Positions 47,264 through 58,834 are shown, counted from the stretch's first letter. The stretch is DNA of 64,000 nt from Henckelia pumila (GCF_033568475.1 NC_133123.1:3720001-3784000), one strand, 5' to 3'. A program made the numbers and translations. The notes: generated by a model not told the origin, from the sequence alone.

Positions 47264-47478
47264 GAGTTATCACTCTTTTGGTTTAGTACATGTTACCCGC
47301 AGAGTAGTGTCTTGCGGTGGGTTATCATTCTTCTGGTTTAGTACATGTCACCCGCAGGGCAAGTTTAGTACATGTCACCCGCAGGGTAGTGCCCTGCGGG
47401 TGATATATAATTACATGATTGGTCACCCTGCGGGTGACATGTAATTACATGATTGGTCTTTTAATATGTAATCACATG
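47264..47478. repeat. Clustered direct and inverted repeats around ACCCGCAGGG
   Basis: The motif TTTAGTACATGT(C/T)ACCCGCAG occurs three times, with inverted copies CCCTGCGGGTGA twice. 47376-47402 is a perfect 11-bp-stem hairpin, CACCCGCAGGG-TAGTG-CCCTGCGGGTG. CACATGATTGGTC/TACATGATTGGTC follows three times. It looks like nested insertion or rearrangement of one short palindromic element; family unknown. Confidence 0.8.
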
Positions 47479-47632
47479 ATTGGTCAAAAAGAGATGTGGA
47501 GATTTTTGTTTGTTTTTTTTTTGGGGTTAAAAGGTTACTCAGACCATAGTATATCCCCTTGTAGTGTATTTTTTTTTTTTTTTTGAAGATTTCAATTTAG
47601 TTACTAATTGTACAAAAATAAATATGATATAT

Positions 47633-47774
47633 GATTTAGTAAGATAATTCTTTATATAAAATATGATAATTTAACCATCTCTATAAAATTAAATATGAAG
47701 TTAGATTTAGTAAGATAATTCTTTATATAAAATATGAGAATTTAACCATCTCTATAAAATTAAATATGTTTAAA
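47633..47774. repeat. 2 x 71 bp tandem duplication
   Basis: The unit starting GATTTAGTAAGATAATTC at 47633 is repeated at 47704 with one or two differences. AT-rich and non-coding. Confidence 0.9.
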
Positions 47775-47909
47775 AGTTAATATATGAAAGGGTAAGTTTG
47801 AAATTAAGAAAAAAAGCTTCACCAAAAAATGCACTTATTATTCACCCTCTTGTTTTATTAATAGTTTAGATGTATCATCTAAAATTTCAATACCATGTAG
47901 ACGATGTCA

Positions 47910-48178
47910 AGGGTAGGGCCGGGTATGGTATGATATATCGTACCGAACTACGATACCGTATATCATACCGTATCGTATCGGTATGAATAAATTCATATCG
48001 GTACCATACCGAATCGAATTTTCGGTATGGAGAATTTTTATACCGGATACCGTATCGAAAATAAAAAAAAATTCGGTATATCGACAAATTTCGATATATC
48101 GTGAAAAATTTTAAAAGAAAAAATAATTTCGGTATATTCGGTATACCAAAAAAATTGAGATTACGATGCAACATCCTA
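47910..48178. mobile_element. Decayed MITE rich in GGTATACCG-type motifs
   Basis: Dense GGTAT/ATACC/ATATCG palindromic motifs with an AT-rich centre, similar in style to the hAT elements at 28.3 and 34.0 kb. The ends and target duplication could not be fixed. Family tentative. Confidence 0.35.
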
Positions 48179-49190
48179 CGAAAAATAATAATAATATATA
48201 TATACTAATTAGTTACCACGAATTCAATTTTAAAAATTATAATTTTTTAATTTTTTTTAAAATTTTAAAGGTTGTTAGCCATGATTGGTTTTGTTAATCT
48301 CTGTGACTACGTACGATTGGTCTTTTACACTTTATTTAAAATTAATTAGCACAAAAATCTATATCTTTTACAAACTAAGTCTTAATTAAATTTACCTTGA
48401 GCTAGTTCTCAAATAAACTTCAAGCGTTTTGTTTAAAAAAAATTTAAGACGTAAAAATTTTGTTATTTTTTGTTGCATAATAGGTAAATTCTTGGACTAA
48501 TACAATAAACTGCATGTTAGTATTTTCATACTACATCTAAAAATTAAATTTTAATTTGATTTTGTGAAGTTTATATATTTTATAAGCCTTACACATCAAA
48601 ATCAATTTTAATCGCTTTGATTAAACATTCAAGTCAAGGCCTCAAGGGAAGCATGTACTGATGTACATATTCAAAACAACCCTTTTAATTAATAATAATA
48701 ATGACGCGCGACAAGGGGCCATTGTTTCCTTTAAATTTTTTTTTTTATTTAAAAAAAATATCGTATATTAACTTAATAAGTGCAATAAATTAAGATTTCG
48801 ATTCCTTTTTTGAAAAATAAAAAATTTCTTTCAATAAAGATTTTACAAAATTTTTTTTATGAAATCGTCTGACGACGGATTAATTTTATAATGAATTTTT
48901 GATTTGATCTGATTTATAAAAAAATATTACTTATATTATAATTTATAAATTAAATCGATCCCGAATATCACTTCAAAAATATTGTATTAATCAATAAAGT
49001 GACAATTATTTAATTAGGTTCAAGAATTATCAATCGCCCTAATAATCTATCATTTGAGTTTTTTTTCTTCTTATAACTGAATATACATTTCATTGTTCGA
49101 AAATTTATATTTCTAAAAACATATATAATCAGATACTGCCAAATATGGGAGTGTTAAATGATAATTCGTATCATGTATAGAACCCAGGCA
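48179..49190. other. AT-rich spacer
   Basis: Between the decayed MITE and the second albumin promoter. Nothing recognised. Confidence 0.5.
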
Positions 49191-49192
49191 TT

Positions 49193-49320
49193 TGCATGAA
49201 TTAACACACGTGGAAGCTCGGTTTCAATGGTGATGCCACCTCTTCGACCTGTTTCCGGTTCGCATGTGACTCACATTCCACGTTCTCGCCATGCAAACGC
49301 TTCACTCCACTACAAATACC
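49193..49320 (+). promoter_or_regulatory. Seed-type promoter of 2S albumin copy 2
   Basis: RY motifs at 49193-49198 (reverse) and 49290-49295, and a CACGTG G-box at 49207-49212, in the same order and spacing as copy 1. Sequence from the first RY motif to the start codon is almost identical between copies apart from a small gap near the start. Confidence 0.75.
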
Positions 49321-49392
49321 ACCCTCGTCCCCTTTCCATTCCCTCACAACAAACATAATTCAGTATCAAACAATCAACTGCAAAAAAATATA

Positions 49393-49851
49393 ATGGCTAA
49401 AGTCATCGCTTTCGCCGCTCTCTTCGCCGCTCTTCTGGCCGTGGCCAGCGCCACCACCTACACCACGGTGGTGACCACCACGGTGGTGGATGACGTGAAC
49501 CCACGTGGCGGTGGAGATTCCTGCATGCAGGAATACGAACAGCAGCAGAAGATGAGGCACTGCCAGATGTGGATGAAGGAGAAAATGGGAGGAAAGTACT
49601 TGGATGTCTCCTTCCTTAGGACTGCTGTGAGCAATCCGATGGGTGGCCAAGGGGAGCACCTCCAGCAGTGCTGCCAGCAGATGGAGCAAATAAGCTCTCC
49701 ATGCAAGTGCCAAGTCATGAAAATGATGTGGAAGCAGCAGAGAGAAGAGGGAAGCAAGGGAGAAATGCGAGAGATGAGGGAAATGCTGGAGAATCTTCCA
49801 CAAATGTGCGGAATGCAAATGCGTGAGGAGTGCCGCCTCAGTTCTTTCTGA
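49393..49851 (+). CDS. Methionine-rich 2S albumin seed storage protein, copy 2
   Basis: Same length and structure as copy 1: signal peptide, propeptide, small and large subunits with all eight cysteines. I count four residue differences in 152 (E41G, Q62K, M69L, A102S), so the duplication or a gene conversion is recent. One methionine is lost (M69L). AATAAA at 49891. The duplicated block runs from about 49191 to at least 49905 and matches 45872-46595; later 3' sequence is alike but has gaps. Confidence 0.95.
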   Translation: MAKVIAFAALFAALLAVASATTYTTVVTTTVVDDVNPRGGGDSCMQEYEQQQKMRHCQMWMKEKMGGKYLDVSFLRTAVSNPMGGQGEHLQQCCQQMEQISSPCKCQVMKMMWKQQREEGSKGEMREMREMLENLPQMCGMQMREECRLSSF

Positions 49852-49905
49852 AGTACTCCATAGCCCCACGCTTGCCCCTCATGCCCCGAGAATAAAGTTG
49901 TGCCT

Positions 49906-50290
49906 CGAATTTGTGGAATTAAGTAGAATTTATGCATACTATCGTGTGTGTAATTTGTACATTTAACATGGTGGAGCAGCGTGTATGAGTACTGTACTGT
50001 ACCTTCTCCGGTTTCGGGTTGAATAAAGTATGTCCTTATAATATTACTGCGACTCCAAGGTTTATAATTATTTTTCTTCAACATATCTATGAATTAAAAG
50101 CTTGGTGATTTATCTACCCATTCTTCTTGACAAATGAAGACAGACTTAATTAAAGAAGATATAACTATTTACTCATGTATGTAAATGGAAATCCGCCCAT
50201 TTAATTTGTATAAGAATTCAATTTCCCATAGGAAGTGGATTTTAATTAGACCAAAATCAAGAAATGAAGCTGAAGCAAATCGAAGTTCAT
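49906..50290. other. Spacer after albumin copy 2
   Basis: 3' UTR and AT-rich sequence leading into the repeat tract. No gene seen. Confidence 0.45.
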
Positions 50291-50557
50291 CATGGATCAA
50301 TAAGAATATCAAAAAGTCTTATGCGTGTAGCGAAGTTCATGATGGATCAATAAGAATATCAAAATGATCATGGATCAATAAGAATATCAAAATGGATCAA
50401 TAAAAATATCAAAAAGATCAATAAGAATATCAAAATGATCATGGATCAATAAGAATATCAAAATGGATCAATAAAAATATCAATAAAAATATCAAAAAGT
50501 CCATAAGGGAAGTTGATGGAGTAGGTGAACTCTTGGATCAATAAGAATATCAAAAAG
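50291..50557. repeat. Minisatellite, unit GGATCAATAAGAATATCAAAA
   Basis: About ten degenerate head-to-tail copies of a roughly 20-25-base unit (core GATCAATAAGAATATCAAAA, A/G variants), with higher-order pairing of units. Non-coding. One further unit starts the longer repeat at about 50862. Confidence 0.88.
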
Positions 50558-50968
50558 TCTATGTGTGTAGTCCGGGAAGTTGGTGGAAGTTGATGGAGTA
50601 GATAAACTTTTGATCAAAAGTTAGAAGTTCGATTCCTTCTACCAACAGTTTTTTGGATTAGCTTGTCACATAGGGCTTTTGTGATTTACCTGATTAACAT
50701 AGTTTTCAGGCTATTGCGTTAATATTTACCTAGTGCGCATCAAAGACAGCGGCGGCAGGTTCCACGTCAAAAAAAAAAAATCTATGCGTAGTTTTATGAA
50801 TTGAAAATAATGAGTTTGAAGTCTTTTAGTCTTGAAATAAATACCTAAAAACTGAACAATGGATCAATAAGAATATCAAAAAAAGTCTCTGCTTGTAGTT
50901 TAATGAATTGAAAATAGTGAGTTTGAACTCCTTTAGTCTTGGAATAAATATCTAAAAAATAAACAATG
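50534..50968. repeat. Two-copy long tandem repeat, first copy split by a SINE
   Basis: A unit of about 127 bases beginning GGATCAATAAGAATATC and ending in AAAC(T/A)-type sequence plus AAT occurs twice. The first copy (from about 50534) is interrupted by the SINE at 50571-50780 and resumes at about 50781; the second starts near 50862. Copies share TTGAAAATA(A/G)TGAGTTTGAA and CTTTTAGTCTTG-like blocks. Confidence 0.75.
50571..50780 (+). mobile_element. tRNA-derived SINE, about 210 bp
   Basis: Has a box B-like GTTCGATTCC (about 50628) and a box A-like stretch (GGGAAGTTGGTGGA), a unique body, and an A tail at 50769-50780. Near-direct repeats flank it: TCTATGTGTGTAG (50558-50570) and TCTATGCGTAG (50781-50791), fitting a target-site duplication. 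A shorter related piece lies near 50508-50535. The family is not named. Confidence 0.7.
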
Positions 50969-51226
50969 GGTGAGGTCTCGGTTCTAAAGTATAAACCGTA
51001 ATAATTAAAATAAAAAGATTATCGTGGGGGAGATAAAATTTAGTTTAGATTTACAAAAATATAATGCCCCTTGATGATGTCTGAGAATTAAATTTGCATC
51101 AAGATCTCATATAATTTCAATGCCACCTATATTCCACCTCCTTTTATCGCTGAGAAAAGACTATTTTTGTGAATTCCAACGGTGATCTTCTCCAGTGCTC
51201 TTCTAGGTTCCTCTCCGCAGAACCTT
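50969..51226. other. 3' flank of NEPRO-like gene
   Basis: Short spacer with the probable NEPRO-like 3' UTR. Nothing else recognised. Confidence 0.45.
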
Positions 51227-54036
51227 CTATCGATTTGCAGCTGATGGTGTTCTCGTTGGATTAACAGATACAAATGCAACACTCTTCTTTGTTGGGCTTT
51301 TAAGTTTCACAGGCTTAACAAGAGGAGCTGTGCTACAACTAGCAGTCAATGAACCATATTCCATCAAGTTTTCCCCAGACGTTTCAGATTTATGGGAAGC
51401 CAAATCCAAACACGACGATCCAGCACTTTGTGTATCATTTTGAAGATGCTTTTCAAGATGGCTCGCTGAACTTTCTTCACCATCAATCGGTTCTGCGGAA
51501 ACAAGCTCCGCATCTATGGGATCGGATTCATCCGCTACACAAATAAACAAGGGAAAAAACATAATGCAAACATACCAAATACATTAAGCTACAAGAATTA
51601 CATTCAACAGAAAGAGGAGAAAAGGAAAATATGAAGACTAATGTCCACAAAAACTTCAGTACCCCCGTCATTAAATAAAGTACTAATTTAATGCATCGCA
51701 TTTACTTTAGAGGATATACCTCCCAGGAAAGCATCAATATTGTCGTATTGTATATTTGACGGATGAATCAATACATCTTCTTGGCCATCCTTCTCTTGAC
51801 TTTTAGATTCACTTTCATTTGTCCTCTCGACTAACACATACTTATCTATTTGCCAAATGCAGTCTAAAGTCACGGTAGCTTCCATCTTCCCAGGATAATA
51901 TTCTCGAAATACCTGTATATAAATGTAACGAAAGCAACTTTTGAAATCAAATAAATGTGTCGCATCAGAGAAAACTCGTTTGCATGAACTAAAGCAGACT
52001 AACCTCAAATCCCTCTTGGTTTAATTTTATAGTATGTTCCCTTTGAGAAATAGAAGAAACACAATTATAGACAAGAACAGCATCAACAAGTACCTGCGTA
52101 CATGATCGAGGCAAACAATGTTCAAAAAAACTTTTCTAGGATTAAAGCAATGAACGTGACAAAAAGATGCTTAAAGGTTGTGAAGTTCGGGGTGAGTGCT
52201 GCAAGATACACAATCACACTTACTTGTTGAACTAATACTCGAATGCGTGCAAGCACAGCCAATGTAGTCAGGGAAAACTTCATAAAAAATGATTGAGCAA
52301 GCAGCGTAGATATCTCCCTAAAAATTGTTAAGAGAAAACATTGACAAAAGAACATATTTGTTGATTTCGTGTACATCACAACTACATATAATGATAGAGG
52401 CTAAACTAAACACCAAAAAGCACAAAAAATTTGTATCATGTAAAATTGTGTTACAAGTATTTATCCATCCTGAGAATAACATGCGAGATGGAAAATTGAT
52501 AGCAACAGACTGTAGAGAAACATAATTAGTCATTGAACAGGAATACGAAAGCATTATTGCGGCATGCAACAAGAAAATAAAAGCTATTGAAGTAAAATAA
52601 GATATTAAATTATGTCAGCACGCTGTTACTAGGGATAAATAACACAAAAATCTTGTGAAAACTAAAAAGTAGTTGCAGATATAATATAAAAACTGGGACT
52701 ATTAATGCGTGCAACCATACGACATACGATATTATGACGTGGAAATGGATCCAATGATATCTAGAAAATTGTCATCAATGGTTATCAGTAAATAAAATGA
52801 AAGGATACATAGCTGCCCTCAATAGGGGCTCGACCATCTGCAATAAAGTATAGTCTATGTTACAACTAAGAGTACATTGGTCAGACAAAAGGAAATTGCA
52901 AGTTTTATGGGAAAAACCTGTGAGAGTAAGCGGGCCGCTCCCAAGAGCCTCTCCAAAAAATTGAATTTGCCACCATCACACCGTCTCCTCTTCAAACTGA
53001 AGATGCAAAAACAGCAAGAAATATGATACAATAATCTCCTTTCACATGTAAAATTGATCAACATACAAAGAATTTATAATCAAAGTTTTATTACATCACC
53101 AACAGATGAAAATGAATAATTTAGTTTGTTGTAATTTTTTTATTCTCCTTGGCATATGATAAGAAATAGGTATATCTTAAATAAGTTTTAAGAGGTCCTC
53201 CTTCCAAAGCTATATTAATCTAGTGAAATATTCATACATCAATATGGGAATGCCAAAAAAAAAAGTGGGAAACACAACAGAAGCCTTAACCAAATATAGT
53301 GTCTTCACAAGAAATTTTAACTAATATCTGGACCCAATCACTTAAACTGTGTAATTCGACCCTGTTTTGAACTCCCCCAAACTACTAGTAAATCACTGCT
53401 CTAATTGATTAGCTAAGAACTCAACAGAGACGATATACATAAAAATAATTATAAACACTAATGAATATTTGTCAGTGAGCATAAAATGAGCTCTGAAAAC
53501 AACATTAGATTTCACAAGTATCTATTTAAAATCACAAGGGTCGCCAACAATTAATATAACTCAAAGGGGATGAAACTTTGTAAGACCTATGCATAAGGAA
53601 TTCAACGGAAGTCGTTTAGAAAATAAGAAAAACTGAGAATAAATAAAAGAAAACATCAAAAAATGAATACAAGACCTTTCCAAATGCTGCACCTTTTGTT
53701 TTGGTTTATTCCCGCTGATCACCAAGAAAGAGGCGTCCAATATCTCCTCTAAGTTCCCAGATTTCAGAAGGTTCAAATCTCTTCGAACCTACTCATTAAA
53801 AAAGAAAAAAGCCGTTACTCACATTTACACAAAAAAGAAAGATGACTTGCCACTTCCAGCCAAGCCACGTTCATAAGGAAGCGAAACTAAACCTTCAGCA
53901 CAAATTGAAAGTAAGAGCATCTTCGATGTTGATTCTTGTGTTTATAGACAATTCTCTCAAGAATAGCACTTTCCGTTAGGAGCTGACCTAGAAAGGACTT
54001 CAATCTCTGCTCAACTGTTTCAATATCTGTAGCCAT
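51227..54036 (-). CDS. NEPRO-like (nucleolus and neural progenitor protein N-domain) protein
   Basis: Plant member of the Nepro_N family. Human NEPRO is nucleolar and has been reported as a component of RNase MRP, acting in rRNA processing; the plant role is inferred. Exons on the minus strand: 53893-54036, 53676-53788, 52918-52996, 52809-52837, 52224-52317, 52004-52093, 51720-51912, 51227-51534; phase is kept, 349 residues. The N-terminal block has FLGQLLTESAILERIVYKHKNQHRRCSYFQ (15-44), where the K-N-Q-H-R core is the family mark, then helical segments (LERLLGAARLLSQ, LLAQSFFMKFSLTTLAVLARIRVLVQQ). The C-terminal third is acidic to Ser-rich and ends in a basic tail, KPVKLKSPTKKS. Exon 4 has only 29 bases. 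Family call is from memory of the motif, so moderate. Confidence 0.75.
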
Positions 54037-54714
54037 ATGCATTCAATCCGTCTCCGGCACCCAAGAAAAAAAAGCCAGAATAACTCCGAGGAATTGAGAA
54101 GCTGCGATGATTCTGAGCAACAATTGGGAAGATGGGTTGGGGACAATCGATTCCGTCCAAATGGGAGAAACGAACATGCAAATTGAAGTTTCTGAGGTAA
54201 ACTGGTGTAGGCTGGTAGCTGTTCTCCCAGGTATGGCAGCGCGCGGGATCGGAGCGAAATTTGGGGTTAGTGGTTAGGGCTTCCGAGTTTGTGACTCCTC
54301 TGTTTTAAAAAAATCAATTTTAAAAATAACAATCAAATAGAATAGAACAATAGAGGCCAAATTTGGGGAATTAACCGTGGTCAATTTTTATTTTTTTTTT
54401 TTAAATGACCTCCCCTAAATAGAGAATAATATATAAAATAACAATTTTTAATAATAGTTTTTTTAAAAAGGATATAACAAAAACAATCTGAATATCAATT
54501 AGCTTTGTGTTAAACATTGATTCTATACAAACGAAAATTAAAACAACGTGAAGATAAATAAATAAAAATAGTCTTGTGACATAAACGATTAACAAAATCT
54601 AATAATTTTTATATATAAAAAATATTTTTTTTTCATAAGACAATAGAATCGTGATATGGTTCGTCGAAGTTTTTTCGAAAATTAATTTGAATTATTTGTA
54701 CAAGTCAACTTTTT
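54037..54714. other. NEPRO-like 5' flank and spacer
   Basis: Promoter region of the minus-strand gene to about 54.3 kb, then AT-rich spacer. An AAGCCCTAACC stretch on the minus strand near 54270-54280 resembles a telo-box with one mismatch. Confidence 0.4.
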
Positions 54715-54717
54715 TAA

Positions 54718-54960
54718 AGTATCGTTTAGTTTGACTGATAGGATAAGTAATATATAGATAAGAAATATAATGTTAATTAAAAATAAATAAAAAATAATAT
54801 TTAATGTATTATTTGATTTGATGGATAAATTAAGATTTACTTGATTTAATTGATGTAAAATTAATAATTAATAAATGAATAAATAATATAACGAGAATAA
54901 CGCAAGATTGGATGAAATAAATTATACATAAATTAATAATACAACAAACCAAACAATACC
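54718..54960. mobile_element. Tourist/Harbinger-like MITE, 243 bp
   Basis: Ends AGTATCGTTTAGTTTG and, reversed, GGTATTGTTTGGTTTG match at 13 of 16. TAA flanks both sides (54715-54717 and 54961-54963). AT-rich, non-coding interior. Same class as the one at 14.2 kb but a different subfamily. Confidence 0.72.
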
Positions 54961-54963
54961 TAA

Positions 54964-55430
54964 AAATCTACTAATTTTTGCACAATTTCAATTTTAATAT
55001 TTTGTGTTCAAAAATCAGAATCAAATTGTAAGATCCGATTTTAAAACTAAACCAACAAGGGGCAGCATAACATAACAAACCTGATTTGATTCTACACAAT
55101 CATTTTTTGGGGGATTTAATAATTCATTAGATAATTGATTATATGATAACATGGTGACTTTTGATTACTAGTAGAATCGGAATACGCATAAAAGAATTGA
55201 AACCTATTTTAACTCAAAACGCATAAAAGTGGCTCCCCAGCATTAAGTGGAGTCATTTTCACAAAATTTACAAGATAAATACTGTTTCTATGCAGAGCTC
55301 AAAAGAGACCAGCTTTGGAAATACAAGTCATACACGCGGTAGTAGGCTTCAGAATGTTAAATCAAAATGGTGACTTCTGCTACAATATTGCTCCATAGTT
55401 TCAAACAGACAAGGGCCGCGCGAAGCATCA
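54964..55430. other. 3' flank of DDL
   Basis: Spacer and DDL 3' UTR. Nothing else recognised. Confidence 0.45.
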
Positions 55431-58400
55431 TCAGGCCGAGTTCTCATGTAGCAGAACATATTCACGGCTACAAAACCGAACATCAAGTAAACACCAAACA
55501 GTCTGGGAAAATAACAACAATCTATATAAATTGTGGTCTACCTGCTGTTCCCAAACTTCAGAGTATCTTTTTCGAACAGTTCATAGTATCGTTGAGGTTC
55601 TATTTGATTATCCTGCGACCGATGTGTCTTAAGTGAATTAACTGTCCGAAGCAATTAGCAAGAAGAAAATAGGAAGAAAATATTTGTGGGTTATTGGGAT
55701 GAATCACTCACGTTAATGAAGGTTCCATTCGTGCTCCCAAGATCCATAACATAAGGCCTGGGTCATACACGAATACATCAAAAGTTACTGGAAAAACTTT
55801 AATTGGCTGAAAAGAAATCAAGCGGAAAATCCACAATACTACCTGACTTTCCTAGACGTGGTACCATCTGGGTTCTCCTGCTCCACTTGCCTGCAAAAAT
55901 ATGAAAATACTTTACTGGTGCAACATGAATTTAAGAAAGTAACGAGTTTGAATTCTGATTCTACCGATACTGAAGAACAGCATGTTGCTTGCTGCAGGAT
56001 GGATGGTCAGTAGGGATATCTGCAATCCTCCTCTCTCTTCCAAAAAGATAGCAGCTTTGCCGATGAACATAAAGGGGTTCTGGACATCAAAAGTCGTGGA
56101 AGTATGAACTAAAGCACATGAATCTGGATTTGAAAGGAACAAAATAAATGCGTATAGGTAAATCACATGCCCGACAAATATTTACCATTAAGTACTTCAC
56201 CACCCTTGAACACATAAAATCTCCACCTAATGTCAGGTTTTCGAGCATCTGGTGCCTCGTTGAACAGCAGCGTTATACCTGACAAGGCTCTACGCGTGTT
56301 AGACTAGTAATAATATAAGTGGCAAGATTTACCATGTACAAGGTCAGAATTGCGTACTTCCATCATTAATTATCGTACAGAGTATGGAGATATTAAACAA
56401 CCGGGTGGCAATTCCATCCAAAACAATCGTTTCTATTTTATCCCATAGCAGCTTATTTTTTACAATTCCTAGCCTAGAATAATAGAAATGAACTCAAAGA
56501 ACTTCGAACTTTCATCCTCATTTGATCACCCTACATCATGAAATCACATGATGGAAAAAAGCTGCATGGAAGGCAGCTATATGCTCGCTTCACAAGAAAT
56601 TTCATGGCTTACAGCCTTATACACAAAAGTACAGTATCAATGCAGTGCAGGTCAATGTTGAAAATAATCTATCAAAGCAAGGAAAGAGGATAACAACCAT
56701 TCAATCAATTTCATTCATCACATGCTCTCTTCTGCACCAACCAACTAATCAACACTATCAAATGAAACAGACAATTCAATCAAAAAGTTCACCAAAAAAG
56801 AAGTAGCCACGGCAACTTCTAAAATTCTCTACTTGGGAGTTAGCTTTAGTTTGTACCTAGTTTGTCTGTGATAGGTATGAGAGAAGGACATGTAAGATTA
56901 ACAAAATATAAAACTGAAAGCACTAGGAACATCTATGAGGGCTAGTTGATAATGCCTATAAAATGATAGATGATTTAACACTGCTTCGTAAACAATTTTT
57001 TGCAAGTTTGATAAAAGCAAAACAAATATTCTTCATTGTAGACGGTTAACCCATGTGACAGAAAGCCTAAAAATCTTTAGAAGATACCAAACATTGAGCA
57101 TGGTGAACAACTCAAACAAGATGAAGATCATAATTATTTTTTTTCCAATTCTCTCTATAGGTTCACAAATCACAATCTCTCCCACTTTGACCACAATCAG
57201 AAGTGGAATACAAAAGAGCATATTATGTTTAGATGCAGACTTTTAACTTGATTGGACAGACAATCAAATATTTACCTCTGAATCGATTGGTTTCAGCGGC
57301 AAGCTTTCCAGACAGCTCAAATGAAGGCTTTTGCTGCAAATGTAAATAGATTCATATGTGTATAATTCATGCACAAGTCACGGATGCTCATATTTTTCTA
57401 AACTAAATACGTAGAGAATAAAATTGAGCTCAATGTTTAAGCAAAAGTAAGTAAGAAAAAAACAGATTAAAAAAGGCTTAGGCGACTATGAATGAAATAA
57501 CTATGTGACATGGAAAATATACCTTTTCTTTGGCTTCCAGCGTATCTTCAGCAGCCTTCATTTTAGCTAATGAATCATTGTCATCGTTCCTGCTTGCACA
57601 AGAAATAACATTGTAAAAGGATGCAAAAGCTAAAGCCGTGCAGCAGCTTACTACACACCAGAGAAACAAATCCCCTGGGATTCTAACCTCTCTCTTAAAA
57701 AATGAGATAACAATAGATCTGAAAAGGCGAAAAAAAGAAAATGTAATGGACTTCGATGATTGAAATATCTATCCAAGCCAAATCTCACAAAAACCAGAAA
57801 CTAGAATTAACAAACATGATATTTCTTGAAGCATGAATGTCGGTGATCTTAGAAGATAACCGATCCAACCTAAATGCACATATAACTTGCAGTTCTCAAA
57901 AGCACCCAATCTACTTGTTATCTATGTAAAGGAAAAATTGGTGAGAGTCACTGACAGCTAAAATATGCATCTTGAGATGCAAAATTCAAGTATTAATGAT
58001 TGTAAAGAGGTGCCTCACCTCTGTTCAGCATTTCTTGGGTATGCTCTCTGCAGAAATACAAGAAACGATCAGATGACATCCTTCCCATTATGTCAAAAAC
58101 AATACAAGTATACAACTAACAGTTATTTTGAGCCTTTTCAGAAACATTGAGACCAAAGATATTTTTTTAAAAAAAATAATTGAATCAAATTACCTCTACA
58201 CTATTAATAGATCAGTAAGTATATTCATGACAAACAATATTGCAGAAAATGTTTAAAGGGTCAATTAAATTGTGAAAATGAGGGTATAATATCAGCATCA
58301 GATACGACAATGATATAAAATATTCACACAGATAAATAATTAGACTGGAAAAGTACGCTAGGAATTACCAATCTGTGCACCTTGCTGCTTTTCAAATGAA

Positions 58401-58834
58401 GAGAAAAAATTATTTCATCAACATACATATCTAATTTTAAAAATGAAAATCCGCAAAAGTTAGTAGGTTTCATCAGATACCCGGTCGCGTGCTCTATCAT
58501 CTGTAGCTGAGGGTGATCTTGATCTGTGTTGACCTCTATGGCGACTATCAGTTGGTGAACCTGAGCGTCTGCGCCTCGATTTAGAAGAACCATTGTCAAT
58601 CGCATCCCTTCCTTGCCTTTTATCGGATCTCTGCACCGGCAATGCCCTGTCATAATCCCTTTCCTTGTGTGTGGCCCTGTCGCCGTTTCTACCGTAGTTT
58701 TTGTCATGCTCCTTGTCGCCCCCTTTTTCAACATCTCTGAGACCTTTACCTCTCTTCAGCCTTTTACTGCGTGGCGAAGGAGAGCGAGCTATTGGGGAAC
58801 TAACTGGGGATTTGGTTCGTGACGAAGGCTTCAT
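55431..58834 (-). CDS. DDL: DAWDLE (SNIP1-like FHA-domain protein)
   Basis: DDL is a nuclear protein that binds phosphorylated partners, including Dicer-like 1, and promotes microRNA and siRNA biogenesis and pre-mRNA processing; the animal relative is SNIP1. Ten exons on the minus strand: 58481-58834, 58019-58047, 57523-57589, 57276-57333, 56186-56278, 55965-56079, 55843-55890, 55712-55757, 55542-55612, 55431-55467. They join in phase to 305 residues, close to Arabidopsis DDL. Residues 1-118 are an Arg/Ser/Asp-rich disordered region. FHA follows from about 175 to 300: YVFKGGEVLNEPLYVHRQSCYLFGRERRIADIPTDHPSCSKQHAVLQY in pieces, then DLGSTNGTFIN and RYYELFEKDTLKFGNSSREYVLLHE. The phosphothreonine-binding Arg, Ser, His and Asn residues are all there. 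Exon 2 has 29 bases. Confidence 0.95.

Noticed and set aside
47376-47402. Bacterial-type terminator hairpin
   Set aside because: No T run follows in the right place and the context is a plant nuclear intergenic repeat cluster.
50291-50557. CRISPR-like array
   Set aside because: Units run head to tail without unique spacers and this is a plant nuclear sequence; it is a minisatellite.
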